Shown here: in pieces, positions 20,425 to 29,635 of the stretch | Layout: the number at the start of each line of letters is the position of its first letter | Numbering within the stretch: position 1 is the first letter of the stretch | Origin: Microbacterium sp. BK668 | Lineage (GTDB): Bacteria > Actinomycetota > Actinomycetes > Actinomycetales > Microbacteriaceae | NCBI RefSeq assembly: GCF_004362195.1 | Contig: NZ_SNWG01000001.1 | Span: 1,798,001 to 1,862,000 of the forward strand | Length of the DNA: 64,000 bases | Direction of reading: 5' to 3' | Translations under genes and position numbers: made by a program | The notes under the pieces: generated by a model | The model's input: only the letters and a program-made list of their open reading frames with translations | Database searches by the model: none | Told to the model about the DNA's origin: nothing

Positions 20425-20481
20425 CCCGCGCTCCGCGCCCCCCGCGTGCCCGTACCCATCCACCGCCCTGAAGGAGATCAC

Positions 20482-20676
20482 ATGTCGATCCCACGACTCA
20501 GCCGCCGCCGTTCCGCTCAGCTCTTCACCGACGACACGGGCGCGGCGACCGCCGAATACGCCATCGCGACGATGGCCGCCGTCGCGTTCGCCGGCCTCCT
20601 CGTCGTCATCATGCGATCCGACGAGGTGCGCGGCATCCTCACCGACCTCGTGCGCCGCGCCCTCACGGTGGCATGA
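20482..20676 (+). CDS. DUF4244 protein, probable Flp-type pilin
   Basis: 64 residues: a basic start, then TGAATAEYAIATMAAVAFAGLLVVI, a Flp pilin-like region in which GAATAEYA resembles the prepilin processing/hydrophobic helix. It is the likely major pilin of this Tad locus, matching Rv3656c in order. ATG at 20482 follows AAGGAG. The next gene overlaps by 4 bp. Confidence 0.8.
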   Translation: MSIPRLSRRRSAQLFTDDTGAATAEYAIATMAAVAFAGLLVVIMRSDEVRGILTDLVRRALTVA

Positions 20677-21011
20677 CGTCGTGCCGGCTCGGCGGCGAGC
20701 GCGGGTCGGTCGTCGCCGAGTTCGCCGTGGCGCTGCCGGCGGTTGCGCTCGTGCTCCTCTTCGGCCTCGGCGCGCTCTCCGCGGGGGCACGTCAGGTCCG
20801 GCTGCAGGATGCCGCGGCCGACGCGGCCCGCCTCGTGGCGCGAGGCGAGCCCGACGCGGCGGCGGGCGCGGTCGTCTCGCGGGCGGTGCCCGGTGCGACC
20901 GCTGCCGTCCACCCCGCCGGGGATCTGGTCTGCGTCACGGCCACCGCGAGTGCGGGCGTCGCGGCGCTCGAGCTGTCCGCGACGTCCTGCGCACTCGGAG
21001 GCGGGCTCTGA
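20673..21011 (+). CDS. TadE-like minor pilin protein
   Basis: 112 residues with an N-terminal GSVVAEFAVALPAVALVLLFGLG helix typical of TadE pseudopilins and a short periplasmic domain containing two Cys. ATG overlaps the pilin stop (ATGA). It corresponds in order to Rv3655c of Mycobacterium. Predicted minor component or chaperone of the pilus; the precise role is unknown. Confidence 0.72.
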   Translation: MTSCRLGGERGSVVAEFAVALPAVALVLLFGLGALSAGARQVRLQDAAADAARLVARGEPDAAAGAVVSRAVPGATAAVHPAGDLVCVTATASAGVAALELSATSCALGGGL

Positions 21012-21328
21012 TGCCCGGCGCGGTCCTCGCCGTCGGGATCGTCGCTTCGGCGGCGATCGTCTCCGTCGGGCTCTCCACCGTCGGAGCGGCCGCGGTCGCA
21101 GGTCAGCGGCTGGCGGGCGCTGCGGACGCGGCGGCACTGGCAGCGGCCGACGCGGCATCCGGTGCCGTGCCCGGCGTCCCGTGCGATCGGGCAGCGGAGC
21201 TGGCCGCAGCGGCGGGTTTCGGGGTCGCCGCGTGCGACCTTGACGGGCTGGTCGCGACCGTCACGGTGTCAGTGGGGTTCGCCGGCGTGACCGTCGCCGC
21301 GACGGCGCGAGCGGGGCCTCCCCCCTGA
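21011..21328 (+). CDS. Rv3654c-like secreted/TadE-neighbour protein
   Basis: 105 residues with an N-terminal hydrophobic helix (VLAVGIVASAAIVSVGLS), an Ala-rich QRLAGAADAAALAAADAA segment and two Cys. This matches the 'helicase/secretion neighbourhood TadE-like' family. It overlaps the preceding stop by one base (TGATG). Last gene of the Tad operon; topA follows with its own promoter. Confidence 0.65.
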   Translation: MPGAVLAVGIVASAAIVSVGLSTVGAAAVAGQRLAGAADAAALAAADAASGAVPGVPCDRAAELAAAAGFGVAACDLDGLVATVTVSVGFAGVTVAATARAGPPP

Positions 21329-21428
21329 CAGCGCGTCCTCGGATCGACGCGGACGGAGGGAATACCGCCACCCGGGCGCGTCGTTCCGCCTGGGAATCCT
21401 CACAGCGTCCATGCCTGGGCACGGTGTG

Positions 21429-21434
21429 TATGGT
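21429..21434 (+). promoter_or_regulatory. Candidate topA -10
   Basis: TATGGT ends 26 nt before the TTG start; GAAAGG between them serves as Shine-Dalgarno. No convincing -35. Confidence 0.45.
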
Positions 21435-21460
21435 GTGCTTCGAAGAAAGGACGACCCACG

Positions 21461-24169
21461 TTGGCACAAGGCAAGAAGCTCGTGATCGTCGAGTCCCCGA
21501 CGAAGATGAAGTCGATCCAGGGGTATCTCGGCGACGGCTACGAGGTGCTGAGCTCGGTCGGGCACATCCGCGATCTCGCAAGCAAGAAGGAGATTCCGGA
21601 CGACAAGAAGACGGCTTACGGCAAGTACTCGATCGACATCGAGAACGATTTCGACCCGTACTACGTCGTCAACGACCGCAAGACGAAGACCGTCGCCGAG
21701 CTCAAGCGCGCCCTGAAGAGCGCCGACGAAGTCCTGCTCGCCACCGATGAGGATCGCGAAGGCGAAGCGATCGCCTGGCACCTCCTCGAGGTCCTCCAGC
21801 CCAAGGTCCCCGTCAAGCGGATGGTCTTCCACGAGATCACGAAGGACGCGATCAGGGCCGCCGCCGAGAACACCCGCGAGCTCGACCTCGCGCTCGTGGA
21901 CGCGCAGGAGACCCGTCGCGTGCTCGACCGCCTCTACGGCTGGGATGTCTCGCCCGTGCTGTGGCGCAAGGTCGGAAGCGGTCGGGAGGGCTCGACGCTG
22001 AGCGCCGGTCGCGTCCAGTCGGCCGCCACGCGTCTCGTGGTGGACCGCGAGCGCGACCGCATGGCCTTCCGATCCGCTTCGTACTGGGACGTCGAGGCGC
22101 TCGCCGTCAAGGATTCCTCTTCCTTCACGGCGCGCCTGGCTCGCGTCGACGGCGCGCCCCTCGCCCGCGGAACGGACTTCGACGACCTCGGAGCGCTCAA
22201 GAAGGCGGTCCTCGTCCTCGACGAGGCGGCGGCTCGCGAGCTCGCTGACGCGATCGAATCGGCGGCCGAGGCATCCGTCTCGGGCATCGAGTCCAAGCCG
22301 GGCACCCGCAGCCCCCGTGCCCCCTTCACGACGTCGACCCTCCAGCAGGAGGCCGGCCGCAAGCTCTCGATGAGCGCCAAGCACGCGATGAGCGTCGCGC
22401 AGCGGCTCTACGAGAAGGGGTACATCACCTATATGCGCACCGACTCCACGGCGCTGTCCAAGCAGGCGGTGGAGGCGGCCCGCGCGCAGGCGGTGAGGCT
22501 GTACGGCGGGAGAGCGGTCCCGCTCAACCCGCGCACCTACCGCAACAACAGCAAGAACGCCCAGGAGGCGCACGAGGCGATCCGTCCCTCGGGCGAGGAC
22601 TTCCGCACTCCGGCGTCGGTTTCATCGGAGCTCGACCGCGACGAGCAGCGCATGTACGACCTGATCTGGAAGCGCACGGTCGCCAGCCAGATGTCGGACG
22701 CGAAGTACGAGACGACCACCGTGACACTCGAGGTGCAGGCGTCGGGCAGGCGCGCCGAGATCACCGCGTCCGGGACGGTGTACACCTTCAAGGGCTTCCT
22801 CGAGGCCTACGAGGAGGGCCACGACGAGAAGCGCGGCGACGCCGACAAGGACGAGGACCAGTCGCTGCCGGCGATGACGGTCGGCGACGTCCTCCGGCTT
22901 CGAGACGTCGAGCCCAAGGGTCACGCGACAAGCCCGAAGCCGCGCTACACCGAGGCGAGCCTCGTCAAGGCGCTCGAGGAGAAGGGAATCGGGCGCCCGT
23001 CGACGTTCGCGAGCATCATCGACGTGATCCTCGATCGCGGCTACGTCAGCAAGCGGGGGCAGGCGCTCGTGCCCAGCTGGCTCGCCTTCAGCGTCGTGCG
23101 GCTCCTCGAGCAGCACTTCGCCGACCTCGTCGACTACGACTTCACCGCCGGCCTCGAAGACGACCTCGACGCCATCGCCCGCGGTGAGCAGAAGCGCGGC
23201 GCATGGCTGCACGACTTCTACTTCGGATCCGACGGCCAGGTGGGCCTGCGCAACATCGTCGAGAATCTCGGCGAGATCGACGCGCGCGAGCTCAACTCGA
23301 CGAGGATCACGGATGCCGCGACCCTCCGCTTCGGGAAGTACGGCCCGTACCTCGAGGTCATCGACCCGGCGAGCCCCGACGCGGAGCCCCGGCGCGTGAA
23401 CATCCCGCCCGACCTCGCTCCCGACGAGCTCACCGCCGAGAAGGCGCAGGAGCTCATCGATGCGCCGGTCGCAGGCGACCGTGTTCTCGGTGAGAACCCC
23501 GAGAACGGCAAGCTCATCGTCGTAAAGGACGGGCGCTTCGGCCCGTACGTTCAGGAGACCGAGCCGGTCGACCCCGACTCCGTCGACGAGGCCACGGGAG
23601 AGGTGGTCGAGGGGGCGCCGAAGAAGCGCGGTGCCAAGAAGGAGCCGGCGCCGAAGCCTCGGACCGCGTCGCTCTTCAAGTCGATGTCGGTCGACACGAT
23701 CGACCTCGACACCGCGCTCCGGCTCCTCTCGCTTCCGCGTGTCGTCGGCACCGACCCCGAGTCGGGCGACGTCATCACCGCGCAGAACGGCCGCTACGGT
23801 CCCTACCTCAAGAAGGGCACCGACTCGCGCACGCTGCAGAGCGAGCAGCAGATCTTCGACATCACCCTCGACGAGGCGCTCGCCGTCTACGCGCAGCCGA
23901 AGTACGGTGCGCGCGGCGCGTCGAGCGCACTGAAGGAGTTCGAGGCGGACCCGACCAGCGGGAAGCCGATCAAGGTCAAGGACGGCCGCTTCGGCCCGTA
24001 CGTGACCGACGGCGAGACCAACGCGACGATCCCGCGCGGCGAGAGCGTCGACGACGTCGACTTCGCGCGGGCCGTGCAGCTGCTCGCCGACAAGCGGGCG
24101 AAGGGACCCGCGCCCAAGCGCGCGACGACGCGGCGCACGACGACGCGCAAGACCGCGGCCAAGAAGTGA
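21461..24169 (+). CDS. topA: DNA topoisomerase I
   Basis: Relaxes negative supercoils. 902 residues. TOPRIM has the metal-binding TDEDREGEA (about 95-103) and the active Tyr324 is in YITYMRTDST. After the core there are no zinc fingers but several C-terminal repeats (DGRFGPYVQ, NGRYGPYLK, DGRFGPYVTDGETNATI) and a Lys/Arg/Thr-rich tail, the usual actinobacterial form. The start is TTG at 21461, fixed by the conserved AQGKKLVIVESPTK and by GAAAGG upstream. tmk overlaps its stop. Confidence 0.97.
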   Translation: MAQGKKLVIVESPTKMKSIQGYLGDGYEVLSSVGHIRDLASKKEIPDDKKTAYGKYSIDIENDFDPYYVVNDRKTKTVAELKRALKSADEVLLATDEDREGEAIAWHLLEVLQPKVPVKRMVFHEITKDAIRAAAENTRELDLALVDAQETRRVLDRLYGWDVSPVLWRKVGSGREGSTLSAGRVQSAATRLVVDRERDRMAFRSASYWDVEALAVKDSSSFTARLARVDGAPLARGTDFDDLGALKKAVLVLDEAAARELADAIESAAEASVSGIESKPGTRSPRAPFTTSTLQQEAGRKLSMSAKHAMSVAQRLYEKGYITYMRTDSTALSKQAVEAARAQAVRLYGGRAVPLNPRTYRNNSKNAQEAHEAIRPSGEDFRTPASVSSELDRDEQRMYDLIWKRTVASQMSDAKYETTTVTLEVQASGRRAEITASGTVYTFKGFLEAYEEGHDEKRGDADKDEDQSLPAMTVGDVLRLRDVEPKGHATSPKPRYTEASLVKALEEKGIGRPSTFASIIDVILDRGYVSKRGQALVPSWLAFSVVRLLEQHFADLVDYDFTAGLEDDLDAIARGEQKRGAWLHDFYFGSDGQVGLRNIVENLGEIDARELNSTRITDAATLRFGKYGPYLEVIDPASPDAEPRRVNIPPDLAPDELTAEKAQELIDAPVAGDRVLGENPENGKLIVVKDGRFGPYVQETEPVDPDSVDEATGEVVEGAPKKRGAKKEPAPKPRTASLFKSMSVDTIDLDTALRLLSLPRVVGTDPESGDVITAQNGRYGPYLKKGTDSRTLQSEQQIFDITLDEALAVYAQPKYGARGASSALKEFEADPTSGKPIKVKDGRFGPYVTDGETNATIPRGESVDDVDFARAVQLLADKRAKGPAPKRATTRRTTTRKTAAKK

Positions 24170-24870
24170 CCTCGGCGGGGGTCCCGGCGGCGATCGCCGA
24201 CGAGCGGCCGTCCGGGGGACTGTTCATCACGTTCGAGGGCGGCGACGGGGTCGGCAAGACGACGCAGGCGGCCCTCCTCGACACGTGGCTGAGCGAGCGC
24301 GGGCGCACGGTGCTGCGGACCCGCGAGCCCGGCGGCACGGAGGTCGGCGTCCTGATCCGCGACATCGTGCTGCACCATCGGGGAGACATCGCGCCCCGCG
24401 CCGAGGCCCTGCTGTACGCCGCGGACCGTGCGCACCACATCGAGACCGTCGTGCGTCCCGCGCTCGGGCGAGGCGAGGTCGTCATCCAGGACCGCTACCT
24501 CGACTCGTCGGTGGCCTACCAGGGGGAGGGCCGTCAGCTCGAGCCGGCGCAGATCCGCGAGCTGTCGCTGTGGGCCGCGGGAGGACTGCTGCCCGATCTC
24601 ACCGTGCTCCTCGATCTCGATCACGGCGCGGCCCGTCGGCGCCTCGACGCCGACGACAAGCCCTTCGACCGCCTCGAGGCCGAGCGCGAGGACTTCCACG
24701 ACCGGGTCCGGGACCGCTTCCTCGCGATCGCCCGGGAGGAGCCCGGCCGGTTCCTCGTGCTCGACGCCTCGCGGCCGCCCGCGAACCTCGCGGCCGCCGT
24801 CCGTGATCGAGTCGAGGTCCTCCTCGCCGGGATTCCGGGCGCTCAGGGAAGCGTCGGGGCGCGCGGTTAG
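24166..24870 (+). CDS. tmk: Thymidylate kinase
   Basis: Converts dTMP to dTDP. 234 residues with P-loop FEGGDGVGKTTQAALL, the TREPGGTEVG motif and DRYLDSSVAYQGEGR. The GTG at 24166 overlaps the topA stop (GTGA). It includes an extra ~15-residue N-terminus before GGLFITFEGG. Its TAG stop is also the first three bases of the holB -10 box. Confidence 0.95.
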   Translation: MTSAGVPAAIADERPSGGLFITFEGGDGVGKTTQAALLDTWLSERGRTVLRTREPGGTEVGVLIRDIVLHHRGDIAPRAEALLYAADRAHHIETVVRPALGRGEVVIQDRYLDSSVAYQGEGRQLEPAQIRELSLWAAGGLLPDLTVLLDLDHGAARRRLDADDKPFDRLEAEREDFHDRVRDRFLAIAREEPGRFLVLDASRPPANLAAAVRDRVEVLLAGIPGAQGSVGARG

Positions 24871-24880
24871 GGTGGTCGCC

Positions 24881-26038
24881 ATGGATGCCACGGCCGCCGT
24901 CGACGCCCCGCCCTGGGGCGCCGTGTGGGGACAGGACGACGCCGTCGCGGCGCTGAGGGCCGCGGCATCCGATCCCGCATCGATGACCCATGCGTGGCTC
25001 CTGACCGGGCCCCCCGGATCGGGCCGGTCGACGCTCGCGTACGCGTTCGCGGCCGCGCTGATCGCGGAGCCCGGCGACGACGCGGCCATGCGTCAGGTGC
25101 TCGCCGGCACGCACCCCGACCTGACCGCCCTGCGCACGGAGGGCGTCATCATCTCGATCAAGGATGCCCGGGCCCTCGTGGAGCGGTCCTATTACGCGCC
25201 CTCGCTCGGCCGCTACCGCGTCATCGTCATGGAGGACGCCGACCGCATGGCCGAGCGCACCTCGAACGTCCTGCTCAAGGCCCTCGAAGAGCCTCCTGAG
25301 CGCACGGTCTGGGTGCTCTGCGCCCCGAGCGACGCCGACCTCCTGCCCACGATCCGCTCCCGCGTGCGCACCCTCCGCCTGCGCGATCCGGAGGTCGCGG
25401 ACGTGGCGCGGCTCATCGTGCAGCGCACGGGCGTCGACGTCGCCGTCGCGGAGCAGTCGGCGCGGCACGCGCAGCGCCACATCGGGATGGCCCAGCGACT
25501 GGCGACGGATGCCGCGGCTCGCGCCCGCCGAGACGAGACCCTGCGCGCGGTCCTGCGCGTCCGAGGCGTCGGCGATGCTGTCGAGGTCGCCGGGACGATC
25601 GTGCAGGTGGCGACCGATGACGCGAAGGCCCTCACCGCCGAGCGCGACGAGTCGGAGCGGTCGACGCTTCTGCGAACCCTCGGCATCGCCGAAGGATCGC
25701 CGGTTCCGCCGGCGGTGCGCGCCCAGCTCTCCGCGCTGGAGGACGATCAGAAGCGGCGGGCGACCCGGAGCCTCCGAGACGGCATCGACCGCGTGCTCAC
25801 TGATCTGCAGTCGATGTTCCGGGATGTCATCGTGCTTCAGTTCGGGCGCGACACCGATCTCATCAACACCGAGCTCGAGGGCGAGCTTCGAGCGCTCGCC
25901 CAGGCGTGGACGCCTGCCCGCACCCTCACCGTGCTCGATCGCATCACCGAGACCCGACGCAACCTCGAGCAGAACGCGGCACCCGCCCTCGCGCTCGAGA
26001 GCATGCTGATCACCGTCGCGAGCGGAAGGACGCCGTGA
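24881..26038 (+). CDS. holB: DNA polymerase III delta' subunit
   Basis: Clamp-loader subunit. 385 residues; AAA+ fold with GPPGSGRSTLAYAFA, where Arg replaces the P-loop Lys, consistent with a non-hydrolysing delta' subunit. VIVMEDADRMAERTSNVLLK and LEEPPERTVWVLCAPS follow. ATG at 24881 has TAGGGT at 24868-24873, 7 nt upstream, and no Shine-Dalgarno (leaderless). The next gene starts inside its stop codon (GTGA). tmk-holB adjacency is common in bacteria. Confidence 0.92.
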   Translation: MDATAAVDAPPWGAVWGQDDAVAALRAAASDPASMTHAWLLTGPPGSGRSTLAYAFAAALIAEPGDDAAMRQVLAGTHPDLTALRTEGVIISIKDARALVERSYYAPSLGRYRVIVMEDADRMAERTSNVLLKALEEPPERTVWVLCAPSDADLLPTIRSRVRTLRLRDPEVADVARLIVQRTGVDVAVAEQSARHAQRHIGMAQRLATDAAARARRDETLRAVLRVRGVGDAVEVAGTIVQVATDDAKALTAERDESERSTLLRTLGIAEGSPVPPAVRAQLSALEDDQKRRATRSLRDGIDRVLTDLQSMFRDVIVLQFGRDTDLINTELEGELRALAQAWTPARTLTVLDRITETRRNLEQNAAPALALESMLITVASGRTP

Positions 26039-27591
26039 ACCAGACTCCCTCGCGCCGGAGGCGCCGCGCCTCGGCACTCGTCGCCGCGCTCGCCGCGGCA
26101 TCCCTCCTCCTCTCCGGATGCCTGTACCAGCTGATCCCCGACGAGGCGCCCCGGTCGACCCAGAGCGCCGCTCCCGACACCGAGGGCGTCTCGGCGGACC
26201 TCCTGCCGTACTACGGTCAGGAGCTGACGTGGGAGGACTGCGGCGACGGCTTCGACTGCACGACCGTGACCGCTCCCCTCGACTGGGCGAATCCCGGGGC
26301 GGGCGAGATCGATCTCGCCGTGATCCGTCATCGTGCGACCGGCGGCGAACCCGTCGGATCTCTCCTGACCAACCCGGGCGGTCCGGGGTCGAGCGGCGTG
26401 AGCCTCATCCGCGACTCGCTGTCGTTCGCCATCGGCGAGCCGCTGCAGCAGTCGTATGACGTCATCGGCTTCGATCCGCGCGGCGTGGGGGAGTCCACGG
26501 CGGTGCGCTGCTTCGATGCCGCCGACATGGACGCCTACCTCTTCGACATCGTCCCCGACGCCCGCGGCTCGGCGGCGTGGACGGAGGATCTCCTCGACGC
26601 CCACCGCGGCTTCGCCGAGGCCTGCGACGCCAACAGCGACGGCATCCTCCCGTACATCACGACCGAGAACGCGGCCCGCGACATGGACCTGCTTCGTGCC
26701 GTGCTGGGCGACGCGAGCCTGAACTACCTGGGCTACTCCTACGGCACCTTCCTCGGTGCGACCTACGCCAAGCTCTATCCCGACAAGGTCGGTCGGCTCG
26801 TCCTCGACGGAGCGATCGACCCGTCCGTGTCGGGTCTCGAGGTCAACATCACCCAGGGCATCGGGTTCGAGAACGCGCTCCGTGCCTACATGGACTCGTG
26901 CGTCGGGGGCGACGACTGCCCCTTCAACGGCACGGTCGACGATGCGATGGCCGATCTGGGCACACTCCTCGCGAGCGTCGACCGCTCTCCGCTGCGCGGT
27001 TCCGACGGGCGCGAGCTCGGCGCAGACGCCCTCATGACGGCGATCGTCGCGGCGCTCTACTCCGAGGACAGCTGGCCGTACCTCTCGATGGCCCTCTCGG
27101 ATGCGCTGCAGGGCAACCCCGACACGGCCTTCCAGCTCGCGGACTTCTACTACGGCCGCGAGGACGGCGCCTACACGGACAACTCGACCGAGGCGTTCCG
27201 GGCGTACAACTGCATGGACTACCCGGTCGACTCCACGCCGGAAGACCTCGCGGCGGCGCAGGCCATCCTCGCCGAGAAGGCACCCACCGTCGCGCCGTAC
27301 TGGTTCGGCCCCGACCCGTGCGAGGTCTGGCCGTACCCGCCGACCGGCGTGCGGGAGTCCATCTCGGCCGAGGGCGCGGCGCCGATCGTCGTCGTCGGCA
27401 CGACGAACGATCCCGCGACCCCCTACGAGTGGGCGGTCGCGCTCGCCGAGCAGCTCGCATCGGGCGTGCTCGTCACGCGCGTCGGCGAGGGCCACACGGG
27501 CTACAACAAGGGCAACGACTGCGTCGACGAGGCGGTCGAGGCCTACCTGCTGAACGGCACTGTCCCCGAGGACGGGCTCCGCTGCGAGTGA
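26035..27591 (+). CDS. Secreted alpha/beta hydrolase lipoprotein, TAP-like (tripeptidyl aminopeptidase family)
   Basis: 518 residues. Signal peptide with lipobox LLLSGC (Cys about residue 29), then an alpha/beta-hydrolase domain: oxyanion region NPGGPGSSG, DVIGFDPRGVGES, nucleophile Ser in GYSYGTFLGA, Asp in GTTNDPATPYEWA and His in GEGHTGYN. A TAP-like C-terminal domain follows. Several Cys pairs suggest disulphides outside the membrane. Such proteins are Streptomyces SlpD/E- or Mycobacterium CaeA/Hip1-like proteases. GTG overlaps the holB stop. Confidence 0.88.
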   Translation: MNQTPSRRRRRASALVAALAAASLLLSGCLYQLIPDEAPRSTQSAAPDTEGVSADLLPYYGQELTWEDCGDGFDCTTVTAPLDWANPGAGEIDLAVIRHRATGGEPVGSLLTNPGGPGSSGVSLIRDSLSFAIGEPLQQSYDVIGFDPRGVGESTAVRCFDAADMDAYLFDIVPDARGSAAWTEDLLDAHRGFAEACDANSDGILPYITTENAARDMDLLRAVLGDASLNYLGYSYGTFLGATYAKLYPDKVGRLVLDGAIDPSVSGLEVNITQGIGFENALRAYMDSCVGGDDCPFNGTVDDAMADLGTLLASVDRSPLRGSDGRELGADALMTAIVAALYSEDSWPYLSMALSDALQGNPDTAFQLADFYYGREDGAYTDNSTEAFRAYNCMDYPVDSTPEDLAAAQAILAEKAPTVAPYWFGPDPCEVWPYPPTGVRESISAEGAAPIVVVGTTNDPATPYEWAVALAEQLASGVLVTRVGEGHTGYNKGNDCVDEAVEAYLLNGTVPEDGLRCE

Positions 27592-27604
27592 GGGACGACG
27601 GATG

Positions 27605-27875
27605 CCGCGGCATCCGTTCGTCGACTTGGCGGACTTCGTCGTTCGCGGCGCCGGGACGCGGCGATTCGTGCCAGGTGAGCGTCCGCGTGGCGAGGTGCCG
27701 CGGCATCCGTCGTCCACGTGGCGCACTCCGTCGTTCCCGGCGCCGGGATGCGGCGCTTCGCGCCGGGTGAGCGTCCGCACGACGGGGATGCCGCCGGCAT
27801 CCGTCGTTCACGTGGCGCATCCCGTCGTTCCCGGCGCCGGGATGCGACGCTTCGCGCCAGGTGAGCGTCCGCCGT
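27605..27875. repeat. Three tandem 92-94-bp imperfect repeats
   Basis: Units begin near 27605, 27698 and 27791. Each runs GGCATCCGTCG..., then CGTCGTTCCCGGCGCCGGGA, then ...GGTGAGCGTCCGC. Units 2 and 3 are most alike. They fill the gap between the convergent hydrolase and metI genes. Each has the self-complementary core GGCGCCGGG-like block. No coding sense is evident. Confidence 0.8.
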
Positions 27876-28535
27876 TCAGCGGCGCAGCACCCGGCGCGCG
27901 ATCGCGTTCCCGAGGAACTGCACGCCCTGCACGATGACGATGATCACGAGCACGGCCGCCCACGTCACGACGGGGTTGAACTGCTTGAAGCCGTAGACGA
28001 TCGCGAACTCCCCGAGCCCGCCGGCCGCGACCGCACCGGCGATCGCCGTCATATCCACGAGGGCGACGACGATGAAGGTGTAGCCCAGCACCAGCGGGCC
28101 GAGGGCCTCGCGGGGGATGAGGCGGAACAGGATCCGAGAGCGACTCGCCCCCGCGGCGCGCGCCGCTTCGAGGACGCCCGGCTTCACGGTCAGCAGGTTC
28201 TGCTCCACGATGCGGCTGATCGCGAACATGGACGCGATCGAGATGGCGAAGATGCCGAACTCCGGGCCGATGCCCGGGATGCCGAGGCTCCGCGCGACCG
28301 GCTGGACGGCTGCGAGGAGGATGACGAAGGGGATCGGCCGGAAGAAGTTCACGGCGATGTTGAGGAAGCCGTACACCGGCCGATTCGGGAAGAGGCTGCC
28401 CGGTCGCGTCGCGTACAGCGCCAGTCCGAGGAGGAGTCCCGCGAGCCCGCCGAAGAGGAGTGCGAGCGTGACGATGTAGAGGGTCTCCGCGGTCGCTGCC
28501 CAGAGCTCCGGCAGCAGGTCGGCGAGCCTATCCAT
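27876..28535 (-). CDS. metI: Methionine ABC transporter permease
   Basis: 219 residues with about five transmembrane helices and the permease coupling loop EAARAAGASRSRILFRLIPREA. Closely fits MetI: FNFFRPIPFVILLAAV-like block, AGAVAAGGLGEFAI and YGFKQF. It overlaps metN by 8 bp. Imports methionine with MetN and MetQ. Confidence 0.93.
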   Translation of the reverse strand: MDRLADLLPELWAATAETLYIVTLALLFGGLAGLLLGLALYATRPGSLFPNRPVYGFLNIAVNFFRPIPFVILLAAVQPVARSLGIPGIGPEFGIFAISIASMFAISRIVEQNLLTVKPGVLEAARAAGASRSRILFRLIPREALGPLVLGYTFIVVALVDMTAIAGAVAAGGLGEFAIVYGFKQFNPVVTWAAVLVIIVIVQGVQFLGNAIARRVLRR

Positions 28536-29565
28536 TCTCGACCTCCTCGAGGAGAGGGGCGTGGACGGATGCCGCGTCCATGGCCCGCTGTACCGCAGAC
28601 GCCTCGCCGCGCAGCGCCAGGGTGAGATGGCCGAAGACCCGCCCGCGGATGTCGTTGATGCCGCCGTGGATCAGCTCGAACCGCACATCGTGTGCCGCGA
28701 GCGCCGAGAAGACCTCCGACTGCGCGACATCGCCGTCGCGGATCGTGAAGGTCACGATGCGACCCGGGTGTCGTGCGCGGAGCGTCGCGAGCTGCTCGCC
28801 CGTCGGGACGTCTTCGATGATGCTCGCGACGAAGCGCTGCGTCGCGGGATGCTGCGGCGCCGACAGCACGTCGAAGACATCCCCCGACTCGATGATGCGT
28901 CCCTTTTCCATGACGACGACCCGGTCGGCGAGCGTGCGGATCACGTCCATCTCGTGCGTGATGACGAGGATCGTGATGCCGAGCTCCCTGTTGACGCGGC
29001 GGAGGAGGGCGAGGACCTCATGCGTGGTGTCGGGGTCGAGGGCGCTCGTCGCCTCGTCGGCGAGAAGGATCCTCGGGCTCGTCGCGAGGGCCCGCGCGAT
29101 GCCGACGCGCTGCTTCTGACCACCGGAGAGCTGCTCGGGGAAGCTGCGGGCCTTGTCGGCGAGGCCGACGAAACGAAGGAGCTCCTCGACGCGGGCGGAG
29201 ATCTCCGACCGCGAGCGGCCGGCGACCTCGAGCGGGTAGGCGACGTTGCCCGCGACGTTTCGCGAGTCGAAGAGGTTGAACTGCTGGAAGATCATCCCGA
29301 TGTCCCCTCTCAGCGCGCGCAGGTCGCGCTCGCGGAGGCGGGTGATGTCCCGGCCGTCGATCTCGACGGTGCCGGAGGTGGGCGTCTCGAGAGCGTTGAC
29401 GAGCCGCAGCACCGTGCTCTTGCCGGCCCCGGAGTAGCCGACGATGCCGCAGATCTCGCCCGCCGCTATCTCGAGCGACACGTCGTCGACCGCGACGGTC
29501 GGCTCGGCGTCCTTCGAGGGCGGCGGGAAGGCCTTGGTCACCCCGTTCAAGCGGATGAGGGTCAT
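28528..29565 (-). CDS. metN: Methionine ABC transporter ATP-binding protein
   Basis: 345 residues: Walker A GYSGAGKST, signature LSGGQKQRVGIARAL, Walker B ILLADEATSALD, then a C-terminal NIL domain (from about 265) that binds methionine for trans-inhibition. ATG at 29565 begins MTLIRLNGVTKAF; an upstream 19-residue extension is unconserved. A hairpin separates it from metQ. Confidence 0.94.
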   Translation of the reverse strand: MTLIRLNGVTKAFPPPSKDAEPTVAVDDVSLEIAAGEICGIVGYSGAGKSTVLRLVNALETPTSGTVEIDGRDITRLRERDLRALRGDIGMIFQQFNLFDSRNVAGNVAYPLEVAGRSRSEISARVEELLRFVGLADKARSFPEQLSGGQKQRVGIARALATSPRILLADEATSALDPDTTHEVLALLRRVNRELGITILVITHEMDVIRTLADRVVVMEKGRIIESGDVFDVLSAPQHPATQRFVASIIEDVPTGEQLATLRARHPGRIVTFTIRDGDVAQSEVFSALAAHDVRFELIHGGINDIRGRVFGHLTLALRGEASAVQRAMDAASVHAPLLEEVENG

Positions 29566-29589
29566 GGTCGCCTCCTGGCGTGCGACATG

Positions 29590-29625
29590 CGAGTGCGGCC
29601 CGTCGACGGGGACGGGCCGCACTCG
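29590..29625 (-). promoter_or_regulatory. Intercistronic hairpin between metQ and metN
   Basis: CGAGTGCGGCCCGT (29590-29603) pairs perfectly with ACGGGCCGCACTCG (29612-29625) around an 8-nt loop. It starts 10 nt after the metQ stop. Likely a partial terminator or 3'-end stabiliser that raises binding protein over transporter. Confidence 0.65.
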
Positions 29626-29635
29626 TTCGAGCGGA

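Noticed and set aside
27605..27875. CRISPR array
   Set aside because: Units are contiguous 93-bp imperfect repeats without unique spacers, and no cas genes are present.
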